18,048 nt of DNA. Origin: an uncultured Eubacteriales bacterium (GTDB taxonomy: Bacteria > Bacillota > Clostridia > Oscillospirales > CAG-272). A program made the position numbers and the translations under genes. Positions 1-6,902 of the stretch are shown here, piece after piece (the first letter of the stretch is position 1; each line of letters starts with the position of its first letter). Below the pieces are notes generated by a model that had not been told where the DNA came from, searched no databases, and was given only the letters and a program-made list of their open reading frames with translations. Location: contig CATLAS010000002.1 of NCBI GenBank assembly GCA_949878535.1, positions 1 through 18,048 of the forward strand. The letters run 5' to 3'.

Positions 1-886
1 ATTCCTTCACGGCGGGGATAATCAATGTGATTGCTACAATAACTGCGCACAGCAGCTTCATCAGGTTGGCGCTGTTCTTTCCGAAAAGCTCTGCATCTAC
101 AACAAAAGTAACGATCATTTTATATATAATAGAACCGCAAACTGCAGAGATCAGTCCAATAGTCACACCACGTTTTCCTCTGGGAAATAGGGAAAACAGT
201 GCTTCACCGATAATGACTGCCGCAAGTCCGTAAATCAACGTGCCGCTGCTGGAGCTGGCGTCGGAATAGCCCACATAATGGGCAATCAGTGCGCCGGACA
301 GGGCGATCAGTCCGTTGGAAACGCACAGTCCGATGATTTTTGTCCGATCCACATTGATGGAAGATGCCCGCACCATGTCCGGGTTATCTCCCGTTGCGCG
401 GATACACATACCAAGATGTGTTTTGAAAAACAAAATCATCAGTGCAATAACGGCTATGCATAGGATGCCTGCAAGAATGGTGCCTGCAAGCTTTTTGTCA
501 TCCCGGGTGGCATCGTCACCCAGAAAAACATATGCCATTTTAAACAATGTGTTTCCACCGATGGACAGGTTGGGGCCGCCCCGAACCATGAGATTGATGG
601 AATACAGACCACTCATGGTTATGATGCCTGCCAGAACCGGATGCACTTTCAGTTTTGTCTGTAGTAATCCGGTGGTCAGCCCTGCTGCCAGCCCTGCAAG
701 CAGGGCAAACAGAAGGGAGAGTCGGGGATATCCCATGGAGGCGGCAACTGCGGCTACAGCATTACCGAAGCCGAAGGATCCTTCCGTAGTCAGATCCGGA
801 ATATTCAGCACACGCAGGGAGATAAACACGCCGAGGGCTAACAGTCCGTATAAAAATCCCTCTTGCAGAGCCGTTACATACAGCAT
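1..886 (-). CDS. ABC transporter permease, TrpY-type (3' end outside window)
   Basis: This is an inner-membrane permease of the BPD_transp_2 type found with ABC_sub_bind substrate-binding proteins. The frame is open from an ATG at 886 to the left edge, about 295 codons, so nearly the whole protein is present. It begins MLYVTALQEGFLYGLLALGV and contains the family-typical stretch RVLNIPDLTTEGSFGFGNAV, with many hydrophobic segments. An AAAGGA site lies just upstream, and the gap to the lipoprotein gene is only 25 nt, so the two are co-transcribed. The matching ATPase is presumably beyond the left edge. Tryptophan as substrate is inferred from the upstream Trp-type T-box, not from the permease sequence. 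Family assignment is firm; substrate is moderate. Confidence 0.88.
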   Translation of the reverse strand, partial: MLYVTALQEGFLYGLLALGVFISLRVLNIPDLTTEGSFGFGNAVAAVAASMGYPRLSLLFALLAGLAAGLTTGLLQTKLKVHPVLAGIITMSGLYSINLMVRGGPNLSIGGNTLFKMAYVFLGDDATRDDKKLAGTILAGILCIAVIALMILFFKTHLGMCIRATGDNPDMVRASSINVDRTKIIGLCVSNGLIALSGALIAHYVGYSDASSSSGTLIYGLAAVIIGEALFSLFPRGKRGVTIGLISAVCGSIIYKMIVTFVVDAELFGKNSANLMKLLCAVIVAITLIIPAVKE

Positions 887-911
887 GATTTTTTATCCTT
901 TACTAATTGTA

Positions 912-1940
912 TTATTTGTTTTCGTACAGATTGATTGTATAACCCAGTGTATCTGCGTCGGGAATCTTGATATCCAGCGCTTCTGCAAGAGCTGCATTGA
1001 TTGTGCAGTAGTCGATGTCTACTACAATAGCGGGAATGTCTGCGACAGCGGTGCCCTTCAGATACTGGTCGGCCATTGCTGCAGTTTTTTCACCGATTCC
1101 CTTATCATCAATGGCAAGCGTTGCAAAGCAGCCGGAAGCAACGGTGGTGGCGGAAGAACAGTATGTAGGAATTTTTTCATCCTTGCAGATTTCGGTGAGT
1201 GCGGAAATTCCGGATTGCACGATTGCGTCATTGGGGATGAAGATTACGTCTGCACCGTCAGCGATCAGCGCTTCTGTCACGCTGCCCACGTCATCAGAGG
1301 TTTCCACTGTTTTTACAGTGTAGTTAATATCTTTAGAATCCAAATATTCGCAGGCGGAGTTGACGGTGCTGGTTGCATTTGCCTGTGCGGTACAGTAGAT
1401 CAGACCAAATTTGGTAACGTCCGGTGTGAGGGTGTATGCCAAATCAATAATCGCAGAGGTAGGGATTGCGTTAGAAGTTCCGGTTGCGTTTTTATCCGGG
1501 GTTTCCAGCTTGGAAATTACGCCGGCTGCTACGGGATCAGATACTGCGCAGAAGAAATTGGGTGTATCGGATTCCATATTCACAAACGCCTGGGTGGAAG
1601 GAGTTGCAATGGTGAATACTGCGTTGTAGGAGCCATCGTCCATGGTTGCACAGATTGTAGACAGCGCGGTTGCATCGCCCTGTGCGCACTTGTAATCAAT
1701 GGTGGTGTTTTCGTCGGTATAGCCGGCTTTTTCCAGCCCAGAGAGAATGCCGTCGCGCATGTCTAAGAATGCGCCGTTTTCGATTTGAGAGATAATACCG
1801 AATTTGTAGGTTTCTTTTTTTGTGTTATCGGTGTTTTCGGGCGTTTTGCCTGTATCTGCCGGATCCTTTGTACATCCGCTCATAAGCATAGGCACAGCCA
1901 GCAAGGTCAGTGCCAAAAGAAGAGAGATAAGTTTTTTCAT
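912..1940 (-). CDS. ABC transporter substrate-binding lipoprotein, TrpX-type (ABC_sub_bind family)
   Basis: This 342-aa exported lipoprotein captures substrate for the neighbouring permease. The N-terminus has a Lys-Lys start, a hydrophobic stretch and a lipobox ending MSGC (Cys23), followed by an acidic, Thr-rich linker. The mature part has features usual for ABC_sub_bind proteins, including FGIISQIENGAFLDMRDGI near the start and a central IFIPNDAIVQSGISAL segment. The start is placed at 1940 because GGAGG lies at 1950-1954, seven to nine bases upstream; a further ATG at 1955 would overlap that site. Members of this family are known or predicted importers of Trp, Tyr or other aromatic compounds. 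A UGG-specifier T-box at 2433-2699 on the same strand supports tryptophan, with the caveat that an opposite-strand gene lies between them. Confidence 0.88.
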   Translation of the reverse strand: MKKLISLLLALTLLAVPMLMSGCTKDPADTGKTPENTDNTKKETYKFGIISQIENGAFLDMRDGILSGLEKAGYTDENTTIDYKCAQGDATALSTICATMDDGSYNAVFTIATPSTQAFVNMESDTPNFFCAVSDPVAAGVISKLETPDKNATGTSNAIPTSAIIDLAYTLTPDVTKFGLIYCTAQANATSTVNSACEYLDSKDINYTVKTVETSDDVGSVTEALIADGADVIFIPNDAIVQSGISALTEICKDEKIPTYCSSATTVASGCFATLAIDDKGIGEKTAAMADQYLKGTAVADIPAIVVDIDYCTINAALAEALDIKIPDADTLGYTINLYENK

Positions 1941-1980
1941 TGAATGTTCCTCCAAAATAATAAATATTGTATATATTCAG

Positions 1981-1992
1981 CCGCTGCAGCGG
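1981..1992. promoter_or_regulatory. 12-bp perfect palindrome in the divergent intergenic region
   Basis: CCGCTGCAGCGG is a perfect palindrome between the lipoprotein start (1940, minus) and the Dabb gene promoter (plus). It lies just upstream of the plus-strand -35 box and about 40 nt upstream of the minus-strand start codon. It could be a regulator site for either gene, or a chance palindrome. No regulator family is recognised. Confidence 0.3.
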
Positions 1993-2000
1993 GTTCTGAC

Positions 2001-2029
2001 TTGATTTTATATAAATCTTCCGTTATACT
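2001..2029 (+). promoter_or_regulatory. Promoter of the Dabb-domain gene
   Basis: TTGATT (2001-2006), a 17-nt spacer and TATACT (2024-2029) make a good sigma-A promoter about 30 nt upstream of the Dabb start codon. It gives this gene its own transcription, opposite to the importer genes. Confidence 0.7.
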
Positions 2030-2057
2030 TTACGTATACGAACAAGGAGGGGCTGTT

Positions 2058-2357
2058 ATGATCCATATGGTTTTTATGAAATTTGAAGAAGGATTTTTCT
2101 CCCCCGCTATTTCCCGGGAAATAGCAGATGCGTTTCAGCGTTTGCAGCAGGCGCTGCCGGATGAGATTGTATCGGTGCGGGTGTTAGAAAATTGTGTTTC
2201 CAGAGAGGGAAACATGGATCTTCTCATTCAAATGGAGCTGCAAAGTGTTCAGTCATTGGAACGGTATTTGCACCATCCAGTGCATCTGGAAATCGGCGCT
2301 GTCATGAATCCGCATATTGTGCAGCGATGTTCCTTTGACTATGGAACAGGGGCATAA
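2058..2357 (+). CDS. Dabb (stress-responsive alpha/beta barrel) domain protein
   Basis: This 99-aa protein has the usual length and pattern of a single Dabb domain (dimeric ferredoxin-like alpha/beta barrel). It begins MIHMVFMKFEEG, has a helix rich in Ile, Ala and Gln, then strands IVSVRVLENCVSREGNMDLL, and ends near HHPVHLEIGAVMNPHIVQRC with a DYG tail. The start is fixed by AAGGAGG at 2044-2050, seven bases from the ATG. It is transcribed from its own promoter, opposite to the flanking importer genes and T-box. Dabb proteins vary in function, and nothing here shows a substrate or partner. The coding sequence holds a perfect 20-bp palindrome at 2106-2125. Confidence 0.8.
   Translation: MIHMVFMKFEEGFFSPAISREIADAFQRLQQALPDEIVSVRVLENCVSREGNMDLLIQMELQSVQSLERYLHHPVHLEIGAVMNPHIVQRCSFDYGTGA
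2106..2125. repeat. 20-bp perfect palindrome inside the Dabb gene
   Basis: gctatttcccgggaaatagc equals its own reverse complement. It lies in the coding region and encodes part of AISREIA. In an antisense transcript reading from the T-box it would also form a 10-bp hairpin arm pair without a loop. Confidence 0.6.
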
Positions 2358-2432
2358 AACAGTAAGGATCCGACCTGCTAACGCAATCAGGGATTGTGAG
2401 CGGATGCACGGGAACTTTGCTGCTGTCGCAAT

Positions 2433-2461
2433 AAAAAAATCCTGTCCGAAAAGGACAGGAT
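2433..2461 (-). terminator. T-box regulatory terminator
   Basis: On the minus strand ATCCTGTCC and GGACAGGAT form a 9-bp stem with a TTTTC loop, followed by seven T (2439-2433). It is the default-off structure of the T-box leader. Its stem begins about 10 nt after the conserved T-box sequence. Confidence 0.9.
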
Positions 2462-2699
2462 GTATAACCTGCGGTACCACCTTTTTTGCACGGTAAAATA
2501 CGTGCCACTTTGCAGAGTGCCAACACACTCCAAGCCTTTAACGCAGGCATACGGTCCGGGTACTTACAAATAAATGCTTTCTCCATTCCCTCAGCGATCC
2601 ATTTGCCGGGCGACCTGCCGCGGGGCTTTCACCTTCCCCCACTCTCTGTAGACGTCCACGTCGGTTTGATCTTCGCTTCATCGGTTTGTTTTTATTGTT
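2433..2699 (-). promoter_or_regulatory. T-box riboswitch, tryptophan specifier
   Basis: Read on the minus strand, the leader starts just after a consensus promoter. It has a Stem I with the usual AGAGAG and GGTGAAAGCC apical motifs (about 2622-2646). The base-side helix AGCGA (2677-2673) pairs with TCGCT (2597-2593). The triplet just before the closing helix is UGG followed by A (2601-2598), which is the Trp codon. The T-box AAGGTGGTACCGC lies at about 2471-2483, and a terminator follows at 2433-2461. Uncharged tRNA-Trp would pair with UGG and with the UGGU bulge and favour antitermination. The first same-strand gene downstream is the substrate-binding lipoprotein, about 490 nt away, with the Dabb gene on the other strand in between. 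Confidence 0.9.
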
Positions 2700-2705
2700 G
2701 GCAGT

Positions 2706-2734
2706 ATTATAGCGCGGGAAATCGGGTTTGTCAA
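2706..2734 (-). promoter_or_regulatory. Consensus promoter of the T-box leader
   Basis: On the minus strand TTGACA (2734-2729), a 17-nt spacer and TATAAT (2711-2706) match the sigma-A consensus at every position. Transcription should start near 2699, at the 5' end of the T-box leader. Confidence 0.9.
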
Positions 2735-2797
2735 TACTTTCAAAAGAAAAAGTTTTGTTTTTTCATTAATGTGAGGTAATGCGACAAACTATACAAG

Positions 2798-3166
2798 TAA
2801 AAAGCTCTCCCAGTAAAGGGAGCTGTCTCGTAACACAAATGAAAAGGCTCCTCCAGCAAAGTGAGGTAGCGCATCGCAGGCTTCATTTCCTTAAAGCCTC
2901 CCCCAGTAAAGGGAGGTGACGCACCGCAGGCTTCATTTCCTTAAAGCCTCCCTTGTGCAAAGGGAGGTGTCACAGCGAAAGCTGTGACGGAGGGATTGTT
3001 TAAGTTATACTGCCGATTTGCAGATTATTTAAAATGATAGTAGAAACAATCTTCCCGACGGCATCGCTGCGCTTGGCCACCCCCCTTTGCACAAGGGGGG
3101 CTTTATATGGTGGTGCCTGGAGTGTTCCCCCTTGCACAAGAGAGCCTTTTTTGTATTTTTACTTTG
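2798..3166. repeat. Block of GC-rich hairpin repeats with one full element (2946-3101)
   Basis: This gene-free stretch has three partial units built on CTCC-CAGTAAAG-GGAG hairpins (near 2802, 2851 and 2897), then one full multi-hairpin element (2946-3101), then another partial hairpin near 3127. The sequence CGCA(C/T)CGCAGGCTTCATTTCCTTAAAGCC occurs twice, at about 2870 and 2920. The full element runs: outer hairpin GCCTCCC/GGGAGG, inner hairpin TCACAGC-gaaa-GCTGTGA, GGAGGGATTGTT, the core, AACAATC, a degraded third hairpin, then CCCCCCTTTGCACAAGGGGGGC. No protein-coding gene is evident. Confidence 0.8.
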
Positions 3167-3217
3167 CTGGGGGCTTTTTCGTTTGTACTTTGCCAGAGGA
3201 GCATTTTTGCTGCATAC

Positions 3218-4072
3218 TTACGCCAGGTTGAGCTTTTTCTTCAGAAAATGATTGCACAGGGCGAATCCGCCGGCAGAAAGTGCCAGATAAAATACAGTTG
3301 AGAAAATCAGTGTGAAATGTACAAGAGATTCCGGTTGATTGTAAATCATACCAGCCATGATGGCATTGCTTCCTACCGAGGCAAATACGATCATATAAAT
3401 CAGTACAGTTATAATAGAAACTGCTGTATTGATCAGATAATAAAATCCAATAGCCGCTAAAATTTTGTGCTTTTTTGCAATGACTGCGCCAATTGTAATT
3501 GCAGTGAAAATCATAAAGGTAGCAAAAACAATGGATACAAGAATTCCCAGAATACTTTCCAAGGCGATAAACCAATAGGATGCGTTCATATACGGGAAAA
3601 GCTCGCTGAAGAATTCGCCGATTTCAGTGAATACTGCCATGTTCAGCAGAGCACCCCGAGGTGCTGATCCTATAAGAATATAAAGAAAGACAAAGAAAAG
3701 TACAGCCACAGTGGTAATAATTACCCACAAAAGTGTAGACCATGTTTTGGAAAACATATGGGTGGAGGTTTTCACTGGCAGCGTATGGGTCAGGTATCCT
3801 TCATCAGAGAAAAAGTGTTTATAAAAACGCACAAATACAATGATTGAAGATATGACAGCAAAGGCAACCAGAATCAGAATGGATCCGAAAATGATCAGCC
3901 CCAGCACACCGCTAAGCAGCGTTGCTGCGAAAGAATTCTGATAGTCGGAGACAGTGCTCATGAGCCGCATTGCTATACTGCCCAGCAGCGTAGTGCCGAG
4001 GGTCAGCAGCATCAGTGGCAGCACAAGCTTGGCGGTATATTTCATATCGTAGCGGAATAATTTCCTTAGCAT
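3218..4072 (-). CDS. ABC-2 type transporter permease (YtrC/D-like)
   Basis: This 284-aa integral membrane protein starts MLRKLFRYDMKYTAKLVLPL, a common opening for ABC-2 permeases, and has about six hydrophobic segments. A short amphipathic stretch near residues 82-110 (RFYKHFFSDEGYLTHTLPVK) is typical of the clostridial YtrC-like family. Its start overlaps the end of the ATPase gene by 7 nt, so translation is probably coupled. With the ATPase and the GntR repressor it forms a three-gene operon of the Ytr type. In Bacillus such transporters respond to cell-wall-active compounds. The substrate here is unknown. Confidence 0.85.
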   Translation of the reverse strand: MLRKLFRYDMKYTAKLVLPLMLLTLGTTLLGSIAMRLMSTVSDYQNSFAATLLSGVLGLIIFGSILILVAFAVISSIIVFVRFYKHFFSDEGYLTHTLPVKTSTHMFSKTWSTLLWVIITTVAVLFFVFLYILIGSAPRGALLNMAVFTEIGEFFSELFPYMNASYWFIALESILGILVSIVFATFMIFTAITIGAVIAKKHKILAAIGFYYLINTAVSIITVLIYMIVFASVGSNAIMAGMIYNQPESLVHFTLIFSTVFYLALSAGGFALCNHFLKKKLNLA

Positions 4073-4770
4073 CTGAATACCTCCCGAAATAGCTCGTCAA
4101 TTCCTTTGCCCAGTTCTTCCCGGACATTGTCTGCGGAGTTATACATTACCAGTGCGCCGTTGTGAATGAACATAAATTCATCCAGCACTTTTTCCACATC
4201 AGCAATCAAATGGGTGGAGATCAGCACGGTGGATTCCTGATTGTAGTTGGACACAATGGTGTTTAATATATAATCCCGTGTGGCGGGATCTACACCGCCG
4301 ATTGGCTCATCCAAAAGATACAATTGTGCTTCTCTGGACATAACCAGCACCAACTGCACTTTTTCTTTGGTTCCTTTGGAGAGCGCTTTCATTTTTTTGG
4401 TTGTAGGAACGCCCAGGTCTTCTAACATTGCCCGTGCCTTGTCTGTGTTGAAATCCTCATAAAAGTCTTCAAAATATTGGATTGTTTCTTCAACCCGCAT
4501 ACCGGGATCAAAGTAAGTACGCTCAGGCAGGTAGGATACAATACGCTTGGTTTCAATGCCTATTGGCATGCCCCCTACAAACAGTTCGCCGGAAGTGGGT
4601 GTGAGCAGTCCGGCAGTCAATTTAATCAATGTTGTTTTGCCGCTGCCGTTGGGACCGAGCAGTCCAATGACTTTCCCTTTGGGCAGTGCAATACTGAAGT
4701 TGTTTAGGGCGAGATCGCCCTGTCCGTAATTTTTGCACAAATTACGGCATTCAAGAATCGGCAGATTCAT
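4066..4770 (-). CDS. ABC transporter ATP-binding protein (YtrB-like)
   Basis: This 234-aa ATPase energises the permease encoded next to it. Walker A is GPNGSGKT (residues 39-46), the signature loop is the variant LSKGTKEKV (about 130-138) instead of LSGGQ, Walker B is LYLLDEP (150-156), and the switch His is in STHL (His187). The LSKG form is common in YtrB/GldA-type exporters. AAGGAGG lies nine to ten bases before the ATG, inside the end of the GntR gene, which overlaps this gene by 20 nt. Expression should therefore follow that of the repressor. Confidence 0.93.
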   Translation of the reverse strand: MNLPILECRNLCKNYGQGDLALNNFSIALPKGKVIGLLGPNGSGKTTLIKLTAGLLTPTSGELFVGGMPIGIETKRIVSYLPERTYFDPGMRVEETIQYFEDFYEDFNTDKARAMLEDLGVPTTKKMKALSKGTKEKVQLVLVMSREAQLYLLDEPIGGVDPATRDYILNTIVSNYNQESTVLISTHLIADVEKVLDEFMFIHNGALVMYNSADNVREELGKGIDELFREVFRC

Positions 4771-5170
4771 CCGATGGTGCCTCCTTTTTCAAAATGTTTA
4801 TGTCTGATGCTTTGTTATAACAGGTTTTGACCAGTCCGGCAGCTTCCTCCGCAGAATACCCCAGTTCCGTCATTTTTCCGGCGAACACCTGCAAAAGCTG
4901 CTGCGCGATGGTGTCTCTTGCCCGGGTGATGACTTCGTTGTCTGCTGTGACAAACCGACCGGCTGTGCCTTGGGTGACTACCAGCCCTTCCTCCTCCAAA
5001 ATTCCAAATGCCCGCTGAATTGTGTTGGGATTGATGGATGCTGTCAGAGCAAATTCCCGCACGGAGGGAAGTTTTTCATTTTTGCTGTACCGTCCGCATA
5101 CAATATCTGAACGGATGCGGTGGGCAGCCTGTAAATATATAGGAATCGTTTGATCGAAAGCCCATGCCAT
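4751..5170 (-). CDS. GntR-family transcriptional regulator, YtrA subfamily
   Basis: This is a 139-aa repressor-type protein. The N-terminal winged helix covers about residues 5-75, with the GntR signature LPSVREFALTASINPNTIQR followed by AFGILEEEGLVVTQGTAGRFV. The short C-terminal part of about 55 residues is helical and lacks a FadR or UTRA effector domain, which marks the YtrA subfamily. The start at 5170 is chosen for GGAG seven bases upstream; an ATG further upstream would place translation inside the operator. It heads an operon with the ATPase (20-nt overlap) and permease, and probably represses its own operon through the inverted repeat at 5187-5214. Confidence 0.9.
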   Translation of the reverse strand: MAWAFDQTIPIYLQAAHRIRSDIVCGRYSKNEKLPSVREFALTASINPNTIQRAFGILEEEGLVVTQGTAGRFVTADNEVITRARDTIAQQLLQVFAGKMTELGYSAEEAAGLVKTCYNKASDINILKKEAPSDESADS

Positions 5171-5186
5171 GATACGGCTCCTTTCA

Positions 5187-5214
5187 TGTATTATTGTACT
5201 AACACAATAATACA
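5187..5214. promoter_or_regulatory. Probable GntR (YtrA-type) operator
   Basis: TGTATTATTGT and ACAATAATACA form a perfect 11-bp inverted repeat around a 6-nt spacer. It covers the -10 box (5207-5212) and the expected transcription start of the GntR operon, where a repressor would block the polymerase. Autoregulation is inferred from position and symmetry. Confidence 0.75.
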
Positions 5215-5235
5215 ACATGTGCGCGTATTTGTCAA
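5207..5235 (-). promoter_or_regulatory. Promoter of the GntR-ABC operon
   Basis: On the minus strand TTGACA (5235-5230), 17 nt, and TATTAT (5212-5207) form a strong sigma-A promoter upstream of the GntR start codon at 5170. The operator overlaps its -10 box. Confidence 0.85.
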
Positions 5236-5277
5236 GAGATTTTTGGGTAAATTTTTGCGGTTTAGAATATGTATTTT

Positions 5278-5305
5278 AAAAGTCTCCCTTGATAGGGAGA
5301 CTTTT
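5278..5305 (-). terminator. Intrinsic terminator after the M23 gene
   Basis: AAAAGTCTCCCT and AGGGAGACTTTT are perfect 12-bp arms around a 4-nt loop. On the minus strand the hairpin ends in TTTT and lies about 55 nt after the M23 stop codon, closing the exported-protein cluster. It is nearly symmetric and might also work from the other strand. Confidence 0.8.
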
Positions 5306-5358
5306 AACGCAGTGTGATTGTTAAAATTGATATGATATATACAAAAATGTATTAAGAC

Positions 5359-6825
5359 TTACTTGCAAGTGCATTCTCCATAGGAATCCAGCCATTCATC
5401 TGCACCACACGCATACACTCTGTATCGCCGATGGGGGTGCGTCTCGCTGGTATAAATCGCAACTTGCTTACATTCCATATATGAATCCAAATATTCTGTA
5501 GCGCCGCACGCGTACACTCTGTATCTGCGGTGCGGATGATCCCCGTCCGGATAGATTGCCACCTGGTTGCACGCTCCGTATGAATCCAGCCACTCTGTAG
5601 CTCCGCATGCGTACACTCTGTATCTGCGGTGCGGGTGATCGTCCCCGGGATAAATCGCAACCTGGTTACATTCACCGAATGAGTCCAGCCATTCTGTAGC
5701 GCCGCATGCATACACTCTGTACCGCCGGTGGGGGTGATCTCCATCAGGATAGATTGCTGCCTGGCTGCATGTTTTGTATTCCCCTGTAAATTTCTCAATA
5801 TGGCACATATTGCACATTCCATATTGCCGGTGGGGATGATCGGTTAAGTAATATGTATATTCATACGTAGCAGCGTTCGTTCCCATGCTCCGCAAATCCC
5901 CGCAGATAGTACACTGCTCGTAATTCACATGGGGGTGGGTGCCTTCATACCATACGTATTCGTAGGTGTGTAGATAGAGGGCTGGGTCAACACGACTAAT
6001 GCCTATATACATTTCAAAATGAAGGTGTGCACCATCTGAATTTCCAGAGGAACCTACTTTCCCAATGATTTGTCCTTGTTCAATAGAATCATCTACATCA
6101 AAACCTGGCGCAGATTGCATGTGTGCATATCGAGTTTTAGTACCGTCATTATGATTTATAAGAATGCAGTGTCCATACGATTGATTTCCACTTGTGCTAC
6201 CATTCCATTTCTGTACCCATTCAACTGTTCCACTTTTTGTAGAATAAATAGCTCTACCACTGTTTCCATATGCTTTTCCATCATTTGCTACATAACGATA
6301 AAAATCAATAGCTTCATGTGATGAACTAAATGGACAACTTACACAGCCATTTTGATTGTCTCCGCCATATTTAGTGCTAAGATCGAAATTTACATTATCT
6401 ACCGGCAGAACCCATTCATTGGATCTGGCATTTGCATTTGCATACAAAGTCATCACATTCTTGGAAGTAGTTAGTAATTTTAATTCAGCAATTGAATATT
6501 CACCGAATAATTCATCACTATGATAAATCCGGATAATCATTCCAACTTGCAATTCGCCTTCAGTTATTTCCTGTCCGTTATATAGAATTTCAACGAAATG
6601 CTGTTCATCAAAAGATTCAACATCCGCGATCACATCTTCTATACGATTTCCCTCATATGCGTTAGTAAGTGTCATCGTTTGGTCATCAAATTCACAAATA
6701 ATCCCATGACGGCAATATTGAAGGGTTTGATTCGTCACCTGTGAATTATTATCTAAAGTTTTGTTGTCATCAAGTAAAACTCGTTCCGTCTCATTTGTTG
6801 CGGATGCGGAGTTAAGTTGCAGCAA
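5359..6825 (-). CDS. Secreted M23 family metalloendopeptidase with C-terminal Cys/His repeats; signal peptide out of frame
   Basis: The in-frame part is 488 aa from a TTG at 6825. Residues 1-120 form an unrecognised acidic N-terminal region. Residues 137-285 are a peptidase_M23 domain with all expected metal and catalytic residues: His170 and Asp174 (HEAID), His235 (YAH), His267 and His269 (HLHFE). It should cut peptidoglycan peptide bridges. Residues 297-488 are six repeats of 33-34 aa. The TTG has no ribosome site and opens in the middle of a hydrophobic stretch. An ATG at 6877 with AGAAAG upstream would give a classic signal peptide if one base were removed from the A4 run at 6865-6868. 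So the gene is either frameshifted or mis-sequenced, or it uses an odd start. It is last in an operon-like series of exported proteins. Confidence 0.85.
   Translation of the reverse strand: MLQLNSASATNETERVLLDDNKTLDNNSQVTNQTLQYCRHGIICEFDDQTMTLTNAYEGNRIEDVIADVESFDEQHFVEILYNGQEITEGELQVGMIIRIYHSDELFGEYSIAELKLLTTSKNVMTLYANANARSNEWVLPVDNVNFDLSTKYGGDNQNGCVSCPFSSSHEAIDFYRYVANDGKAYGNSGRAIYSTKSGTVEWVQKWNGSTSGNQSYGHCILINHNDGTKTRYAHMQSAPGFDVDDSIEQGQIIGKVGSSGNSDGAHLHFEMYIGISRVDPALYLHTYEYVWYEGTHPHVNYEQCTICGDLRSMGTNAATYEYTYYLTDHPHRQYGMCNMCHIEKFTGEYKTCSQAAIYPDGDHPHRRYRVYACGATEWLDSFGECNQVAIYPGDDHPHRRYRVYACGATEWLDSYGACNQVAIYPDGDHPHRRYRVYACGATEYLDSYMECKQVAIYTSETHPHRRYRVYACGADEWLDSYGECTCK
5362..5937 (-). repeat. 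Six 99-102 bp direct repeats encoding HPHxxY...C modules
   Basis: HPH tripeptides occur at residues 297, 330, 364, 397, 430 and 463 of the M23 protein, a period of 33 or 34 aa. The last four units are nearly identical (HPHRRYRVYACGATEWLDSY). The first two are diverged and carry CxxC (YEQCTICG, YGMCNMCH) where later ones keep one Cys. Such Cys/His modules could bind metal or form disulfides, and may attach the enzyme to a surface. The near-identity of the last four copies points to recent duplication. Confidence 0.85.
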
Positions 6826-6902
6826 TAATGATAAAAATACAATGACGCTTAATACTATATATAATTTTACGTTTCATTTCTTTCTACACCGTTCATTGAA
6901 TT

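Noticed and set aside
315..1766. Long plus-strand frame of 483 codons
   Set aside because: It lies antisense to the permease and the lipoprotein, runs across their junction, and has a Cys-rich composition unlike any protein family. Both minus-strand genes have ribosome sites and family motifs.
2253..2586. Minus-strand frames over the T-box and the Dabb gene end
   Set aside because: They span the conserved T-box and its terminator and have no ribosome site. They are chance frames in a structured leader.
2798..3166. CRISPR array
   Set aside because: The repeats are palindromic, unequal in length and spacing, and scattered over the window; there are no uniform spacers or cas genes.
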